Shown here piece by piece: positions 1 to 8,600 of a stretch of 64,000 nucleotides of DNA. The DNA comes from Serratia grimesii NBRC 13537 (GTDB lineage Bacteria; Pseudomonadota; Gammaproteobacteria; Enterobacterales; Enterobacteriaceae), in assembly GCF_001590905.1 (NCBI RefSeq), contig NZ_BCTT01000003.1, positions 372,001 through 436,000 of the forward strand, given 5' to 3'. A program made the position numbers and the translations under genes. Under the pieces are notes generated by a model. The model did no database searches. It was given only the letters and a program-made list of their open reading frames with translations, and was not told the DNA's origin. The first letter of the stretch is position 1. Every line of letters begins with the position of its first letter.

Positions 1-1449
1 GCGTGCATCCAGATATTCACTCATCGACAGGTAATCTCGCTCAGAGAAGCGGTAAGCGGCGAATTGCACCTGGCTGTCAGTCTCTTCAAAACGTTTCGCA
101 TAGCTCAACCGGTAGGAGCCACCGCTCAGTCGCCCCTGTTCCGGCAACGTCGCGCGTGCCTGAGTAGCGTCGAACGACAGCGCGCCAAACATCATCAGGT
201 CACGCCCCATTCCCAACGACAGCGCGTTATAGTCACCACTGCCCACACCGCCGCCGTATAACGACCAACCGTTATTCACCCCCCAGGAAAACTCACCGGT
301 GGCAAACAGCGGCCCATTAGTACGGTGCTGCCAATCTGACGGTCGTCCTGATGCCAGCTTATAGCGCACCTGCCCCGGCCGGGTTAGATAAGGGATAGTG
401 GCGGTGTTCATTCGAACCTGTTGAACACTGCCGTCCTGTTCTTCCACACGCACGTCCAGCTCTCCAGAAACCGCGTCGTTGATGTCCTGAATGCGAAACG
501 GGCCCGCAGCTACCTGTGTTTCATACAACACGCGCCCCTGTTGGCTGATCACCACCTTGGCGTTAGTACGGGCCACCCCAACCACTTCCGGCGCATAACC
601 ACGCAAGTTTGGCGGCAACATGTTGTCATCGCTGGCAAGACTGGCGCCGGTAAAGCGCACACTGTCGAAAAGATCCGAATAAAGGTAGTTTTCCCCTAGG
701 GTCAACTTGGCCCCTAGCGGCGCAAGCGCGCGGTAGGCGTAATAACGGCTCCAGTCCCAGCGAGACTGAGCGCGTTGGCCGCTGTCCTGACGGTCATAAC
801 GGGCCTGCCAATCGGCACGCAACCGCCAGGTGCTCAGGTTAGCTCCCAGCGTGCCGTTACCGCTCAGGTGGTAACCACGCACCCCTTGCTGTTGTTGGGT
901 TTGCGCATTGAGGTAATAGTCCATCAGCACGCCCGGAATACCGTTATCCCAACGGGACGGTGGATCCCAGTTTGCGGCGCTGTACTCCAGATAGGCCTGT
1001 GGCACGTTGATGGTCAAGCTGTTGCTGCCCAGATCAGCCTGAGCCGTCATCCCCGCCAGGCTGCCCGGCACCAGACACTGTTTCTGATGCCACCAGGCTA
1101 ACGTGGCCTGCACCTTGGGCTTTAAGGCAAACTGCGCCACCATTGCCGGTGTAATACAGGCTTCACTGCCCTGCGAGTCATCACCCGACGTATAAAAACT
1201 CACGGGTTGGTCAGGAATATCTTGCTTATTAATCCGTAGTGTCATCACATAATCACCGGGCATAATGTAGCCACCGCGTGAAAATTGGTTTAAGTCGATA
1301 TTTTCCCGGTCATTCACATCCAGCACATCAGTATTAAATTGCACTTCACCGGCCCAGGAACAATAACTTATGCCGCCTAACAAACAGGCAAGCCACATTC
1401 CGAAAATACGTGGGCGAAATGGCAATAACAGTAACGAAGGGTTATCCAT
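1..1449 (-). CDS. Fimbrial outer-membrane usher (PapC/MrpC/FimD family), 3' part missing
   Basis: Outer-membrane pore that receives chaperone-bound pilins and assembles them into a fimbria. The reverse strand is open from an ATG at 1449 to the window edge, 483 codons without a stop; ushers are usually 800-850 residues, so about the N-terminal 57% is here. After a signal peptide ending near CSWA, the mature part begins GEVQFNTDVLDVNDRENID, typical of the usher N-terminal domain that binds chaperone-subunit complexes. A middle part with RGYAPEVVGVARTNAKVVI and later strands rich in Tyr/Ser/Gly fits the plug and beta-barrel. It lies 128 bp after the anchor pilin gene, in the same direction, so it is the third gene of the operon; the chaperone would be expected beyond the left edge. 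Confidence 0.95.
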   Translation of the reverse strand, partial: MDNPSLLLLPFRPRIFGMWLACLLGGISYCSWAGEVQFNTDVLDVNDRENIDLNQFSRGGYIMPGDYVMTLRINKQDIPDQPVSFYTSGDDSQGSEACITPAMVAQFALKPKVQATLAWWHQKQCLVPGSLAGMTAQADLGSNSLTINVPQAYLEYSAANWDPPSRWDNGIPGVLMDYYLNAQTQQQQGVRGYHLSGNGTLGANLSTWRLRADWQARYDRQDSGQRAQSRWDWSRYYAYRALAPLGAKLTLGENYLYSDLFDSVRFTGASLASDDNMLPPNLRGYAPEVVGVARTNAKVVISQQGRVLYETQVAAGPFRIQDINDAVSGELDVRVEEQDGSVQQVRMNTATIPYLTRPGQVRYKLASGRPSDWQHRTNGPLFATGEFSWGVNNGWSLYGGGVGSGDYNALSLGMGRDLMMFGALSFDATQARATLPEQGRLSGGSYRLSYAKRFEETDSQVQFAAYRFSERDYLSMSEYLDAR

Positions 1450-1577
1450 AATCCTCAAGCCTTTATGCTTAACTGAATGCCGTCGTGGGCTTATTCGATG
1501 CGTAATAATAAATTCGCTGCCCCTCCCATCGATAATGCATCGGGAGAGATTTTCACATTAATACCGATATATCCGTT

Positions 1578-2117
1578 TCAGTAATAATCTAATTTAAATC
1601 GAACGGTGGAATAAAAGTCCCCCGCCCGCAATACTTGTTGGTTACCCACTAGTCGCAGTGAATAATTCAGCAGCATCTCGCCCGGCATAATATTTACTGC
1701 CGGTAAAGCCTCACCTGGGGTGGCGATATATCCGCGCTCATCGGTAATTTGCAAAGCGACACCGCGCGCAGCACCAGACACACCAAACCCACCGGTATCA
1801 GGACTACCGTCAAAGGTAATCTGAAAGCGCCGCCAATCCGGGAGTGCCGGATTGATTCGGCCCAGTACACAATTCACCAGATGTATACGGAATGCCAGTG
1901 ACTGCCCCCGCCCCTCACGTACAATCTGACCAAACGGGAGTGTCGCCATATCGATGGTCTGATAACGGCTGCCAGTATCAATAGCGCAGGCGGTTTCAAT
2001 AATGGCGCCTTGCATATTAATCCGTCCCCAGCCGGACGACATGGCCCCCATTGCAGGTTCTGCAAGGAATAAACTCAGCAATGCAAGCGCCGTCATAGCG
2101 CGAAAAAAAGGGAACAT
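1578..2117 (-). CDS. Minor fimbrial subunit, PapH/MrpB-like anchor pilin
   Basis: Pilin-domain protein of 179 residues, likely the subunit that ends growth and anchors the rod at the cell wall. It has a signal peptide (MFPFFRAMTALALLSLFLAEPAMG), the pilin Cys pair (in ETACAID and VNCVLG), and the C-terminal donor-strand-type end YSTVRFKLDYY. The frame stays open to 2183, but the ATG at 2117 is chosen because GGAG lies just before it and a signal peptide starts there. Its place between major pilin and usher is that of papH in pap operons and mrpB in MR/P operons; this position, more than sequence, is the basis for the anchor role. Confidence 0.85.
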   Translation of the reverse strand: MFPFFRAMTALALLSLFLAEPAMGAMSSGWGRINMQGAIIETACAIDTGSRYQTIDMATLPFGQIVREGRGQSLAFRIHLVNCVLGRINPALPDWRRFQITFDGSPDTGGFGVSGAARGVALQITDERGYIATPGEALPAVNIMPGEMLLNYSLRLVGNQQVLRAGDFYSTVRFKLDYY

Positions 2118-2187
2118 AGGCACTCCGACATCGGCAGCGGTGACAGAAATACATGCGGAAATCCGCATGTATTTTTTAAGCAAGGTG

Positions 2188-2712
2188 TTACTGATAAGCC
2201 AAGGTAAAGTTGACTACGCTTTTGAAATCACCCGGCACAACCGCTGCATCTTTGACGCCATCGCCTTTCAGGAACGCGGAGAAACTCATGGTATTATTGC
2301 CATCTTGCAACACCTGCTTTTTGCTTGGCGTATTCAGTTTCAATGGGGAACCATCGCCGTTGGTGAGTGCGATGCTGGCGCCTTTCGCCGCACCGGTCAT
2401 ACCCAGCAGACCGTTTGCGCCCTCAATACCGGTAAAGGTGGTGGTGACGTTTTTAGCCGTACCCAATACACAACCTTCGAGTTTAACTTCAAAGCTTGCA
2501 GGCTTAGAGCTACCGCCATTAGCCAGCGCCACGTTAGAAACCTGACCCAAATCAACCGTCTGATTAATATCACTCAACGCAATAGAGCACGGCGCATCAA
2601 TAATTGAGCCACTGAACGTAACCGTTCCGTGCCCCTGATCGCCAGCCGCATGCGCTACAGAAATGGCACCCAGAGACAAGATAGCTGACAACATAATTTT
2701 GTTTAATTGCAT
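2188..2712 (-). CDS. Major fimbrial subunit (PapA/MrpA/FimA-type pilin)
   Basis: Structural pilin of 174 residues forming the fimbrial rod. A signal peptide (MQLNKIMLSAILSLGAISVAHA) is followed by GDQGHGTVTFSGSIIDAPCSI, the usual start of mature type 1/Pap pilins with the first Cys of the conserved disulfide; the second Cys is in LEGCVLG. The C-terminus VVNFTLAYQ has the beta-zipper pattern with a penultimate Tyr recognised by periplasmic chaperones. AGGAAA lies 6-7 bases before the ATG at 2712. It is the first gene of the operon and faces an AT-rich upstream region shared with the regulator at 3113. Confidence 0.94.
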   Translation of the reverse strand: MQLNKIMLSAILSLGAISVAHAAGDQGHGTVTFSGSIIDAPCSIALSDINQTVDLGQVSNVALANGGSSKPASFEVKLEGCVLGTAKNVTTTFTGIEGANGLLGMTGAAKGASIALTNGDGSPLKLNTPSKKQVLQDGNNTMSFSAFLKGDGVKDAAVVPGDFKSVVNFTLAYQ

Positions 2713-3112
2713 GATTGGTTTCCTTTAAGTCGTATTAGTTAATAAGTCACCTTGTTATATATCGGCATTACCCGACACACATATTAAGAGGGCAATTTAC
2801 TCATCTAACTGCCCACTCCCTGGCAACGAGAAAAATGGTAACCCTTACGACAATAAACAGCAAAATAATCAAATAATTATCACAATAACGATATTAATAA
2901 CTTTTTAAATTAGATAATTTATATTTTTATTCTGTTTTGAGTAAAAAACAGACAAGTCACTTGGTAAATATAACCAATGAAAACAAATAAAATATATCTT
3001 GAAAAAATAAACTTGACCGGATTAGGAATAATCTTGTAAATTAATTTGACGCCAGCATAAAAAAACGCTCATCTGTGCATTACCGTTCACAAAATTATTG
3101 ACAGCCATAAAA
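2713..3112. promoter_or_regulatory. AT-rich divergent control region, fimbrial operon / ToxR-like gene
   Basis: About 400 bp without a gene between divergent transcripts. It is strongly AT-rich from about 2840 to 3060. The main symmetry is TCTGTTTT (2931-2938) with AAAACAGA (2945-2952). I found no FimB/FimE-type invertible element ends, so phase variation by inversion is not supported. Likely target of nucleoid proteins and of the adjacent membrane regulator (inference). Confidence 0.5.
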
Positions 3113-3994
3113 ATGAAATATGTACTAAACCTGACAGTAGCATTTGACTTTGATAGTAGACGGTTATCTCTTCGCAATGATGACCGGATTTTTATTGATT
3201 TAACCAAACCGGCCACACGCTTATTAATTGAACTCATCAAAAACAACCGAACCAATACCTCCAGAGAAGACTTGCTGAACAACGTCTGGATTAATTATGG
3301 ATTTTCCGCCTCAAATGCCAGCTTAAATAACTACATCAGTGAGTTAAGACGATCTTTTGCTACGTTGGAAATGAACAGGGACGTGATCATTACTATCCCT
3401 AAAGTTGGTTTCAGGCTGGATGCGGACATTCAGACCATTGCCAGATTTGGCTCTCCAGAAACCTGTAAGGAGCAGGTACTGGATGATTTATCGGTAGCCG
3501 CAGAGCAGCCGGACGATTCCACAACACAGGTAAAACGAGAAGGCTCTCCCGCACCGCCCATAGATATCGTACCTCCGCAAATCGAGGCTGGCAGTAACAC
3601 TGCCGCGGTTGCGAAAACCACAAATTTAAAGGCCACAATAAAAATAAAACTGCTGTCATTGTGCCTGGCGCTGTTGGTTCTGTTCATCTACTTTATGGCA
3701 ACAAAGCCAGACAATACCGTCCCGGTAGAGCAGCTCTTCCAAGAGGGGCAGTGCACGATATACTCACTTGGCCCAGATAAAGACACGCCAAATATGCTGA
3801 GCAGGATCAAACTGCACATCGCCAAAATGAACATAGACTGCCGCAGCGTAAAGCGCGATGTTTTCTATATTGAAGAGCTGCCTGAAAAAAACGTCAACAA
3901 CACAATTTTTATTTCGGTTTGTGATAAATCAGAGGACAACCAGTACAGAACCTGTCGAAATAAATTTGAAGACACACGGAAAAATATAAAGTGA
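3113..3994 (+). CDS. Membrane-bound winged-helix transcription activator, ToxR/CadC-like
   Basis: One-component regulator of 293 residues. Residues about 1-105 resemble an OmpR/PhoB-type winged helix (Trans_reg_C), with SREDLLNNVW, NASLNNYISELRR and the wing segment IITIPKVGFRLD. A low-complexity linker follows, then one membrane helix (about 178-196, LLSLCLALLVLFIYFM) and a periplasmic tail of about 95 residues with four cysteines. That is the ToxR/TcpP/CadC layout. Starts at TTG 3098 or ATG 3113 are possible; neither has a clear ribosome site, and ATG is preferred. It is divergent from the fimbrial operon and overlaps the next gene by 4 bp, so it probably controls the fimbriae (inference). 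Confidence 0.82.
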   Translation: MKYVLNLTVAFDFDSRRLSLRNDDRIFIDLTKPATRLLIELIKNNRTNTSREDLLNNVWINYGFSASNASLNNYISELRRSFATLEMNRDVIITIPKVGFRLDADIQTIARFGSPETCKEQVLDDLSVAAEQPDDSTTQVKREGSPAPPIDIVPPQIEAGSNTAAVAKTTNLKATIKIKLLSLCLALLVLFIYFMATKPDNTVPVEQLFQEGQCTIYSLGPDKDTPNMLSRIKLHIAKMNIDCRSVKRDVFYIEELPEKNVNNTIFISVCDKSEDNQYRTCRNKFEDTRKNIK

Positions 3995-4494
3995 AAACAG
4001 TACATTGCGCACCAGCAATCATTATTGCTGTCATTTTAACAGCATCTGTAATTTTGATAATTTGCAACAACCGTCCGCAAGACATTGAAGAGTTTAACTG
4101 CCATGCCCAACTGAGTCAGAGTGCCTATACCAATAACAACACAGGCGAAACCATACGCACGAATGCTTTCGTTACCGTTTTTTTGACAAAGAAAGACGGC
4201 GGTTTTTTTTCAATGGCAGGTACCATCGAGAATGGTGGTGTCATTCATGACCTGAGAAGAGTAGCTAACTTCTCTATTTCACAAGAGACCTTGCTCGGGA
4301 TGAGAAAAATCATAATAAAAAGTGTGGACATTAGCCCCAGCGACAACACACCCGACAAAATTTGGAACGATTATGTTGTGCCTGAAAAGGCTGGAATACC
4401 GTTGTATGTAAAACTAAAAAAAATAAACAGCAACACTATCGTCATTAATTCGCTGTCGCTCCCTTACCTAATGTGCGTTATGCAGAAGAACTGA
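3991..4494 (+). CDS. Small membrane-anchored partner of the ToxR-like regulator
   Basis: Protein of 167 residues with one N-terminal membrane helix (about residues 8-25, APAIIIAVILTASVILIIC) and a periplasmic domain of about 140 residues. I do not recognise the family. It begins with GTG inside the stop of the regulator gene (GTGA overlap), so the two are translationally coupled. The design, an activator with a membrane helix followed by a small periplasmic protein, parallels ToxR-ToxS and TcpP-TcpH, where the second protein stabilises or tunes the first. That role is inferred from position and topology only. A rho-independent terminator follows at 4559. Confidence 0.75.
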   Translation: MKTVHCAPAIIIAVILTASVILIICNNRPQDIEEFNCHAQLSQSAYTNNNTGETIRTNAFVTVFLTKKDGGFFSMAGTIENGGVIHDLRRVANFSISQETLLGMRKIIIKSVDISPSDNTPDKIWNDYVVPEKAGIPLYVKLKKINSNTIVINSLSLPYLMCVMQKN

Positions 4495-4558
4495 AGACAG
4501 TAATATCCCACGCATAGGCCTAGAATCCTGATATTACCGCTGAAACCCCATGCCGATC

Positions 4559-4600
4559 CACGTCTCTCTACCCTTTTGGGGCAGAGAGACGTGTTTATTT
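4559..4600 (+). terminator. Rho-independent terminator after the ToxR-like pair
   Basis: CACGTCTCTCT (4559-4569) pairs exactly with AGAGAGACGTG (4583-4593); inside, CCC pairs with GGG around a TTTT loop. TTTATTT follows. Confidence 0.85.
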
Positions 4601-4841
4601 AACACATGCCGATGGGTATATCCTGTAAAATGACGATTCGCTAAAAAACCAAAGCATGCTCAAATTCATTTATAAAATAGATAAAAAATATAAACCGAAT
4701 AATAAAACAGTATAAAAAACCATATACTCATGCTAACGACAATTATTTTGCCATGAAAAACTCAAGAACATATTATAAACCTATTGATTTACGCTCATGA
4801 CATAAACCATCACTGCCAGAAGATGGCACAGGCGCATAACA
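4601..4841. other. AT-rich intergenic region upstream of the LuxR-type gene
   Basis: About 240 bp, rich in A/T, without an open frame or convincing repeat. It must carry the promoter of the LuxR-type regulator, but I cannot pick one -35/-10 pair over others. Confidence 0.4.
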
Positions 4842-5450
4842 ATGAAACGAAAAATAACTATCTTGTTCATGGATCAGAATCGTTACTTCACGGAAGGGTT
4901 GCGTCAGGGGCTCTCTCATTATTTCAACGACCAAAATATTAACGCTGTTTTTACCGAGAACACGGCATATAAAAATACCGCCGACGTCATATTTTTCGCC
5001 GTCGAATCACGTAATAATATGCAGCATCATTATTCATTAAAGTTAATACATCCATCAAGGCAATGCCTGCTCTTGATTACCGAACGCGACCAGATTTTGC
5101 CGCAGAACTCCCCTTTACTTAAGGCGTGTCGCCGTATTATCAGCCGGGAAAGCAACATTGATAATGTCATACGGCAAGTAGAACGCTCACTCGCCCTACA
5201 AGAAATTCCTGGAGAGACGGATGCCGATAAACACACTGCGCTGTCGTGCAGAGAGTTCGATATTATGCTTCACCTGTCGTTTGGCAACAGTAACTCTGCC
5301 ATCGGTCGTCATTTGAATATCAGCGAGAAAACTGTCAGTAACCATAAACGGTCCGCGATGCGCAAACTGAATCTACATCGAGATTTTGAGCTTAATTATT
5401 GGCTATTACATGGCGGCCTTTACAGCGTCAATAGAGGACAACAGCGTTAG
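4842..5450 (+). CDS. LuxR/NarL-type regulator with degenerate receiver
   Basis: DNA-binding regulator of 202 residues. The C-terminal 60 residues (about 134-193) are a LuxR-type helix-turn-helix: LSCREFDIMLHLSFGNSNSAI, then GRHLNISEKTVSNHKRSAM, then RKLNL. The N-terminal 120 residues have the length of a receiver domain, but the segment TADVIFFAVES (47-56) lacks an Asp where the phosphorylated residue normally sits, and there is no paired kinase nearby. It therefore probably works without canonical phosphorylation, as do several fimbrial LuxR-type regulators. It lies beside the fimbrial operon and its ToxR-like regulator, so a role in fimbrial control is likely but inferred. Confidence 0.8.
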   Translation: MKRKITILFMDQNRYFTEGLRQGLSHYFNDQNINAVFTENTAYKNTADVIFFAVESRNNMQHHYSLKLIHPSRQCLLLITERDQILPQNSPLLKACRRIISRESNIDNVIRQVERSLALQEIPGETDADKHTALSCREFDIMLHLSFGNSNSAIGRHLNISEKTVSNHKRSAMRKLNLHRDFELNYWLLHGGLYSVNRGQQR

Positions 5451-5549
5451 ACTCATAACCCCTCCCTCGTGACCACGCTACACGGGCTGCCACCTGCCCC
5501 GGCTAACTCGCGCGTAGTTTGCCCCTACAATAAAATTTCACTTCACATA

Positions 5550-5578
5550 TTGATAATGATTATCATTCGCAATATTAT
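5550..5578 (+). promoter_or_regulatory. Sigma-70 promoter overlapped by a Fur box
   Basis: TTGATA (5550-5555) and TATTAT (5573-5578) are separated by exactly 17 bp. Positions 5552-5570 read GATAATGATTATCATTCGC, close to the 19-bp Fur consensus GATAATGATAATCATTATC and lying over the -35 and spacer. Iron-dependent repression by Fur is expected. The start site would be near 5585. Confidence 0.8.
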
Positions 5579-5584
5579 AACTCC

Positions 5585-5662
5585 GTTGGCCCCGGCAGTG
5601 GCCGACAATCATCTCTACATTACAGGCAGTCGTACGGCAGGCCGCCTTCGGGCGGCCTTATT
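5585..5662 (+). ncRNA. Candidate Fur-repressed small RNA or short leader
   Basis: From the predicted start near 5585 to a GC-rich hairpin at 5639-5658 (AGGCCGCC, loop TTCG, GGCGGCCT, then TATTC) is about 75 nt, the size of a trans-acting iron-responsive RNA. I see no coding frame of note in it. The RyhB core sequence is not present, so it is not an obvious RyhB copy. The tract after the hairpin is weak in T, so read-through into the small gene at 5755 is possible and the segment could be its leader. Confidence 0.35.
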
Positions 5663-5754
5663 CGGAGGCATATGATCGAACACAGTGATCGGCAAGAATA
5701 TAACGTCACCCCCGCGAGAGTGGCATTCATCCATAACAACACGGAGAACGCTGT

Positions 5755-5949
5755 ATGAGTCAACAGCCACTGACCGCTATGCTGATGCTGGTTTATGTGC
5801 TGCTGATGGTGCCTGCACTCTTCGCAATCGACAACCGCCTGAGCACGACCCGCTGGGGCCAGGGTCGCCTCATGCGCAAGACGGTACAAACAGGGTTCGT
5901 TATCGCTCTGACGCTGCTGTTTTTCGGCCTCATGACGTTATTGTATTGA
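5755..5949 (+). CDS. Small two-helix inner-membrane protein, function unknown
   Basis: Protein of 64 residues with two hydrophobic helices (about 7-25 and 44-63) joined by a basic loop (NRLSTTRWGQGRLMRK). I do not recognise a characterised family. GGAG lies 9 bases before the ATG, and codon use looks coding. The nearest upstream promoter is the Fur-box promoter at 5550, about 180 bp away across a hairpin, so iron-responsive expression is possible but not certain. It converges with the permease gene that ends at 5956. Confidence 0.65.
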   Translation: MSQQPLTAMLMLVYVLLMVPALFAIDNRLSTTRWGQGRLMRKTVQTGFVIALTLLFFGLMTLLY

Positions 5950-5955
5950 TGCAGA

Positions 5956-7212
5956 CTAACTTACTGCCACTGGCAGCGCCCCCTCTTCCTTCACCACCGT
6001 CGTTTTGCTACTCAAGGCAAAGGCTGAGATCAGGGTAAACAGCAATGCGATGCAGCCGAGGATCAGATACGAGGTTTTAAACCCGTAATTGACGTACATC
6101 AGGCCCGCCGCATAAGACATGCCAATGGCCGAAAGCTGCTTGAAGAAGCAGAACCCCCACAGATAAATCGATGCCGAGAGGTTAACGTTAAACTGTGTCG
6201 TGATGTATTTGAAAATACCCACCAGCAGGAAAGGGACCTCAAACATATGCAGGGTTTTGAGGAAAATCACCGCCGTCACTGAGTCCGCCTGGGACGAACC
6301 AATAATCCGTACAGACATTATCAGCCCGGCTATCAGCAACGCGTTCTTTCCGCCAATGCGGTTGATGATCAAGGGTGCAAAAAACATGATAAAGGCATTA
6401 AGAAACTCGCCTAGCGTCGTCACATAGCCAAACGCCTGCGTCCCCGCGTGGCGATCGCTGAAAAACGACGTGAAGAAGTTGGCGAACTGCTGATCGAACA
6501 CGTCGTACACGCAGGCCACCCCGACGATATACATCACCAGGCACCAAAATTTACGCATTTTCAGCAGGCTCAGCGCCGCTTTTAATTTGATGGGTTTGTG
6601 GTTCAACGCTAAGCCATCCGCGACCGCCAGCGTGTTGTTTTGCTCAGGTTTAAACAAATAAAGCAGACCGGCCAACACCAGCGCAAAGCTCGACGCCAGC
6701 CAAAACGCAAACTGGTTGTTAATCGTGAACATATAACCGACGATCGATGCGCAAATCGCCCAGCCGATACAACCAAATAAGCGCGCGCGGCCATACTCAA
6801 ATTGGCTGCGTCGGCTCACCTTCTCAATATAGGCTTCTATCGCCGGCGATCCCCCACTGCACACCAGCCCCAGGTAAATACCGCATAACAACGCACCCAG
6901 CACAAAGTTGGTTTGCAGCAGCGGCGAGAAGACATAGATAAACAAAGGCGCCAGAAACAGCAGCAGAAAGATGATCATCCACAACAGATGCTTTTTCAGG
7001 CCAAATTTGTCGGTGACAAAACCAAAGATAGGCTGGAATACCAAGGCAAACAGCGCCATACAGGCGAACACTAATCCAGTTTGCTGTTGATCGAGCTGGT
7101 TGACGTCATGCAACCAAATCGGAAAGAACGGCAGCACCGCACCCATGATAAAGAAATAGAAAAAACAGAAAGCACCGAAGATCCAAAAGTTCTTGTTCTT
7201 TAAATAAAACAT
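5956..7212 (-). CDS. LacY-type galactoside:H+ symporter (MelY/RafB-like)
   Basis: Twelve-helix major-facilitator permease of 418 residues, the length of LacY. From memory of E. coli LacY the match is strong throughout: [26 protein letters not shown] at the start, and the residues used for substrate and proton handling are retained in [16 protein letters not shown] (Glu126/Arg144 region), YDVFDQQF (Asp237/Asp240) and [10 protein letters not shown] (Lys319/His322/Glu325). It follows a GH4 alpha-galactosidase gene in the same direction. That context suggests melibiose or raffinose-type sugars rather than lactose, as for MelY of Enterobacter. No beta-galactosidase is present. Confidence 0.9.
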   Translation of the reverse strand: MFYLKNKNFWIFGAFCFFYFFIMGAVLPFFPIWLHDVNQLDQQQTGLVFACMALFALVFQPIFGFVTDKFGLKKHLLWMIIFLLLFLAPLFIYVFSPLLQTNFVLGALLCGIYLGLVCSGGSPAIEAYIEKVSRRSQFEYGRARLFGCIGWAICASIVGYMFTINNQFAFWLASSFALVLAGLLYLFKPEQNNTLAVADGLALNHKPIKLKAALSLLKMRKFWCLVMYIVGVACVYDVFDQQFANFFTSFFSDRHAGTQAFGYVTTLGEFLNAFIMFFAPLIINRIGGKNALLIAGLIMSVRIIGSSQADSVTAVIFLKTLHMFEVPFLLVGIFKYITTQFNVNLSASIYLWGFCFFKQLSAIGMSYAAGLMYVNYGFKTSYLILGCIALLFTLISAFALSSKTTVVKEEGALPVAVS

Positions 7213-7234
7213 GGCTCACCATCCCATTTATGAC

Positions 7235-7254
7235 GGCGCAGGAAACCCTGCGCC
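7235..7254 (-). other. Hairpin between the alpha-galactosidase and permease genes
   Basis: GGCGCAGG (7235-7242) pairs with CCTGCGCC (7247-7254) in the 80-bp gap. Without a T tract it is more likely an intercistronic stabiliser or attenuator than a full terminator. Confidence 0.5.
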
Positions 7255-7292
7255 TTGTGCGTTTTGAGGAGGTAATACAGTTAGTTCAACGA

Positions 7293-8600
7293 TCAGTGGT
7301 AAGCAGGCAGCCAATTACCGTGGGCTTCAATCAACTCGTCACAAAGTTTACGAATATCATCAATCGACAATTCAGCAGACGTATGCGGATCCAATAGTGC
7401 TGCATGGTAAATCGCGTCACGTTTATGGGTTACTGCGGCTTCGATAGTCAGCAGTTGGGTGTTGATATTGGTGCGGTTGAGCGCCGCCAGTTGCTCCGGT
7501 AAATGCCCCACGTAACATGGCGAGATGCCCTGCCCATCCACCAGACAGGGCACTTCGACACAGGCCTCTGCCGGTAAATTGGTAATTAAACCCGTATTAA
7601 GCACATTGCCGCCAATCTTGTAGGGACGATCGGTTTCCATCGCTTCAATGATGTAAGACGCATACTCATGCGTACGGGTGTGTGTCAGGTTGGCGTCATT
7701 GGTCAGCGCCAGTTTACGTTGCTGCCATTGTTCAATCTGTTCAATACAGCGGCGCGGGTACTCGTCCAGCGGAATGTTAAAGCGCTCAATCAGTTCCGGA
7801 TAGTTACGTTTAATCCAATAAGGCATGTACTCCGCGTTGTGCTCAGAAGATTCGGTGACGTAGTAGCCGAAGGTTTTCATGATTTCATGGCGCACCATAT
7901 CATCGTGCTTGCCTTGCAAGGCATTGGCGCGGCGTTTGATCTCTGGGTACAGATCCTCGCCATGGCGACGAACATCCAGCAACCAGGCCATATGGTTAAT
8001 GCCTGCGATGTGGAACTGCACATCATCGGTCGGCATATCCACGCTTTTCAGCAGCGTTTCTGCGCAGACCTGCACGCTGTGACACAACCCCACCGTTTTC
8101 ACCCCCGTATGACGCAGCATTGCACCAGTTAAAGATGCCATCGGGTTGGTATAGTTCAACAGCCAAGCATCTGGGCAAACCGCTTCAATATCCCGGGCGA
8201 AATCAAACATCACCGGAATGGTGCGCAGTGCACGGAAGATGCCGCCTATCCCCAGGGTATCGGCAATGGTTTGCTGCAAGCCGTACTTTCTGGCAATGGT
8301 AAAGTCGGTGATAGTACAAGGATCATAACCCCCGACCTGGATAGCATTCACCACATAGTTGGCATTTTTCAATGCCGTACGGCGATTTTCCACCCCAAGA
8401 TAAGGGGTGATCTTCGCCCTGCCGCCATTTATATTGCGGTTGATATTGTTCAACATGGCGCAAGATTCGTTAAGGCGCGCACTGTCAATGTCATATAGCG
8501 CGATATCCACTTCTTTCAATGCCGGCGTCGCCATGATGTCGCCGAGTACGTTCTTGGCAAAAATGGTGCTGCCCGCGCCCATAAAAGTCACTTTAATCAT
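7293..8600 (-). CDS. melA: Alpha-galactosidase, glycoside hydrolase family 4 (MelA-like)
   Basis: Cytoplasmic enzyme of 435 residues that splits alpha-galactosides such as melibiose. GH4 enzymes use NAD+ and Mn2+ in a redox-elimination mechanism. The Rossmann segment GAGSTIFAKNVLGD is at residues 8-21, NYTNPMA at 149-155, and the expected metal ligands Cys173 (GLCHSVQ) and His203 (GINHMAW) are present. The frame is open to 8708, but the ATG at 8600 is chosen because GGAG precedes it and the cofactor-binding fold starts at once. It is the first gene of a two-gene operon with the LacY-type permease, divergent from an AraC-type regulator. Confidence 0.93.
   Translation of the reverse strand: MIKVTFMGAGSTIFAKNVLGDIMATPALKEVDIALYDIDSARLNESCAMLNNINRNINGGRAKITPYLGVENRRTALKNANYVVNAIQVGGYDPCTITDFTIARKYGLQQTIADTLGIGGIFRALRTIPVMFDFARDIEAVCPDAWLLNYTNPMASLTGAMLRHTGVKTVGLCHSVQVCAETLLKSVDMPTDDVQFHIAGINHMAWLLDVRRHGEDLYPEIKRRANALQGKHDDMVRHEIMKTFGYYVTESSEHNAEYMPYWIKRNYPELIERFNIPLDEYPRRCIEQIEQWQQRKLALTNDANLTHTRTHEYASYIIEAMETDRPYKIGGNVLNTGLITNLPAEACVEVPCLVDGQGISPCYVGHLPEQLAALNRTNINTQLLTIEAAVTHKRDAIYHAALLDPHTSAELSIDDIRKLCDELIEAHGNWLPAYH

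Noticed and set aside
2713..3112. Invertible fimbrial promoter
   Set aside because: No inverted repeats of the FimB/FimE type or recombinase gene are visible; only a weak 8-bp symmetry is present.
5585..5662. RyhB homologue
   Set aside because: The candidate RNA has the promoter design of RyhB but not its conserved core sequence, so I do not use that name.
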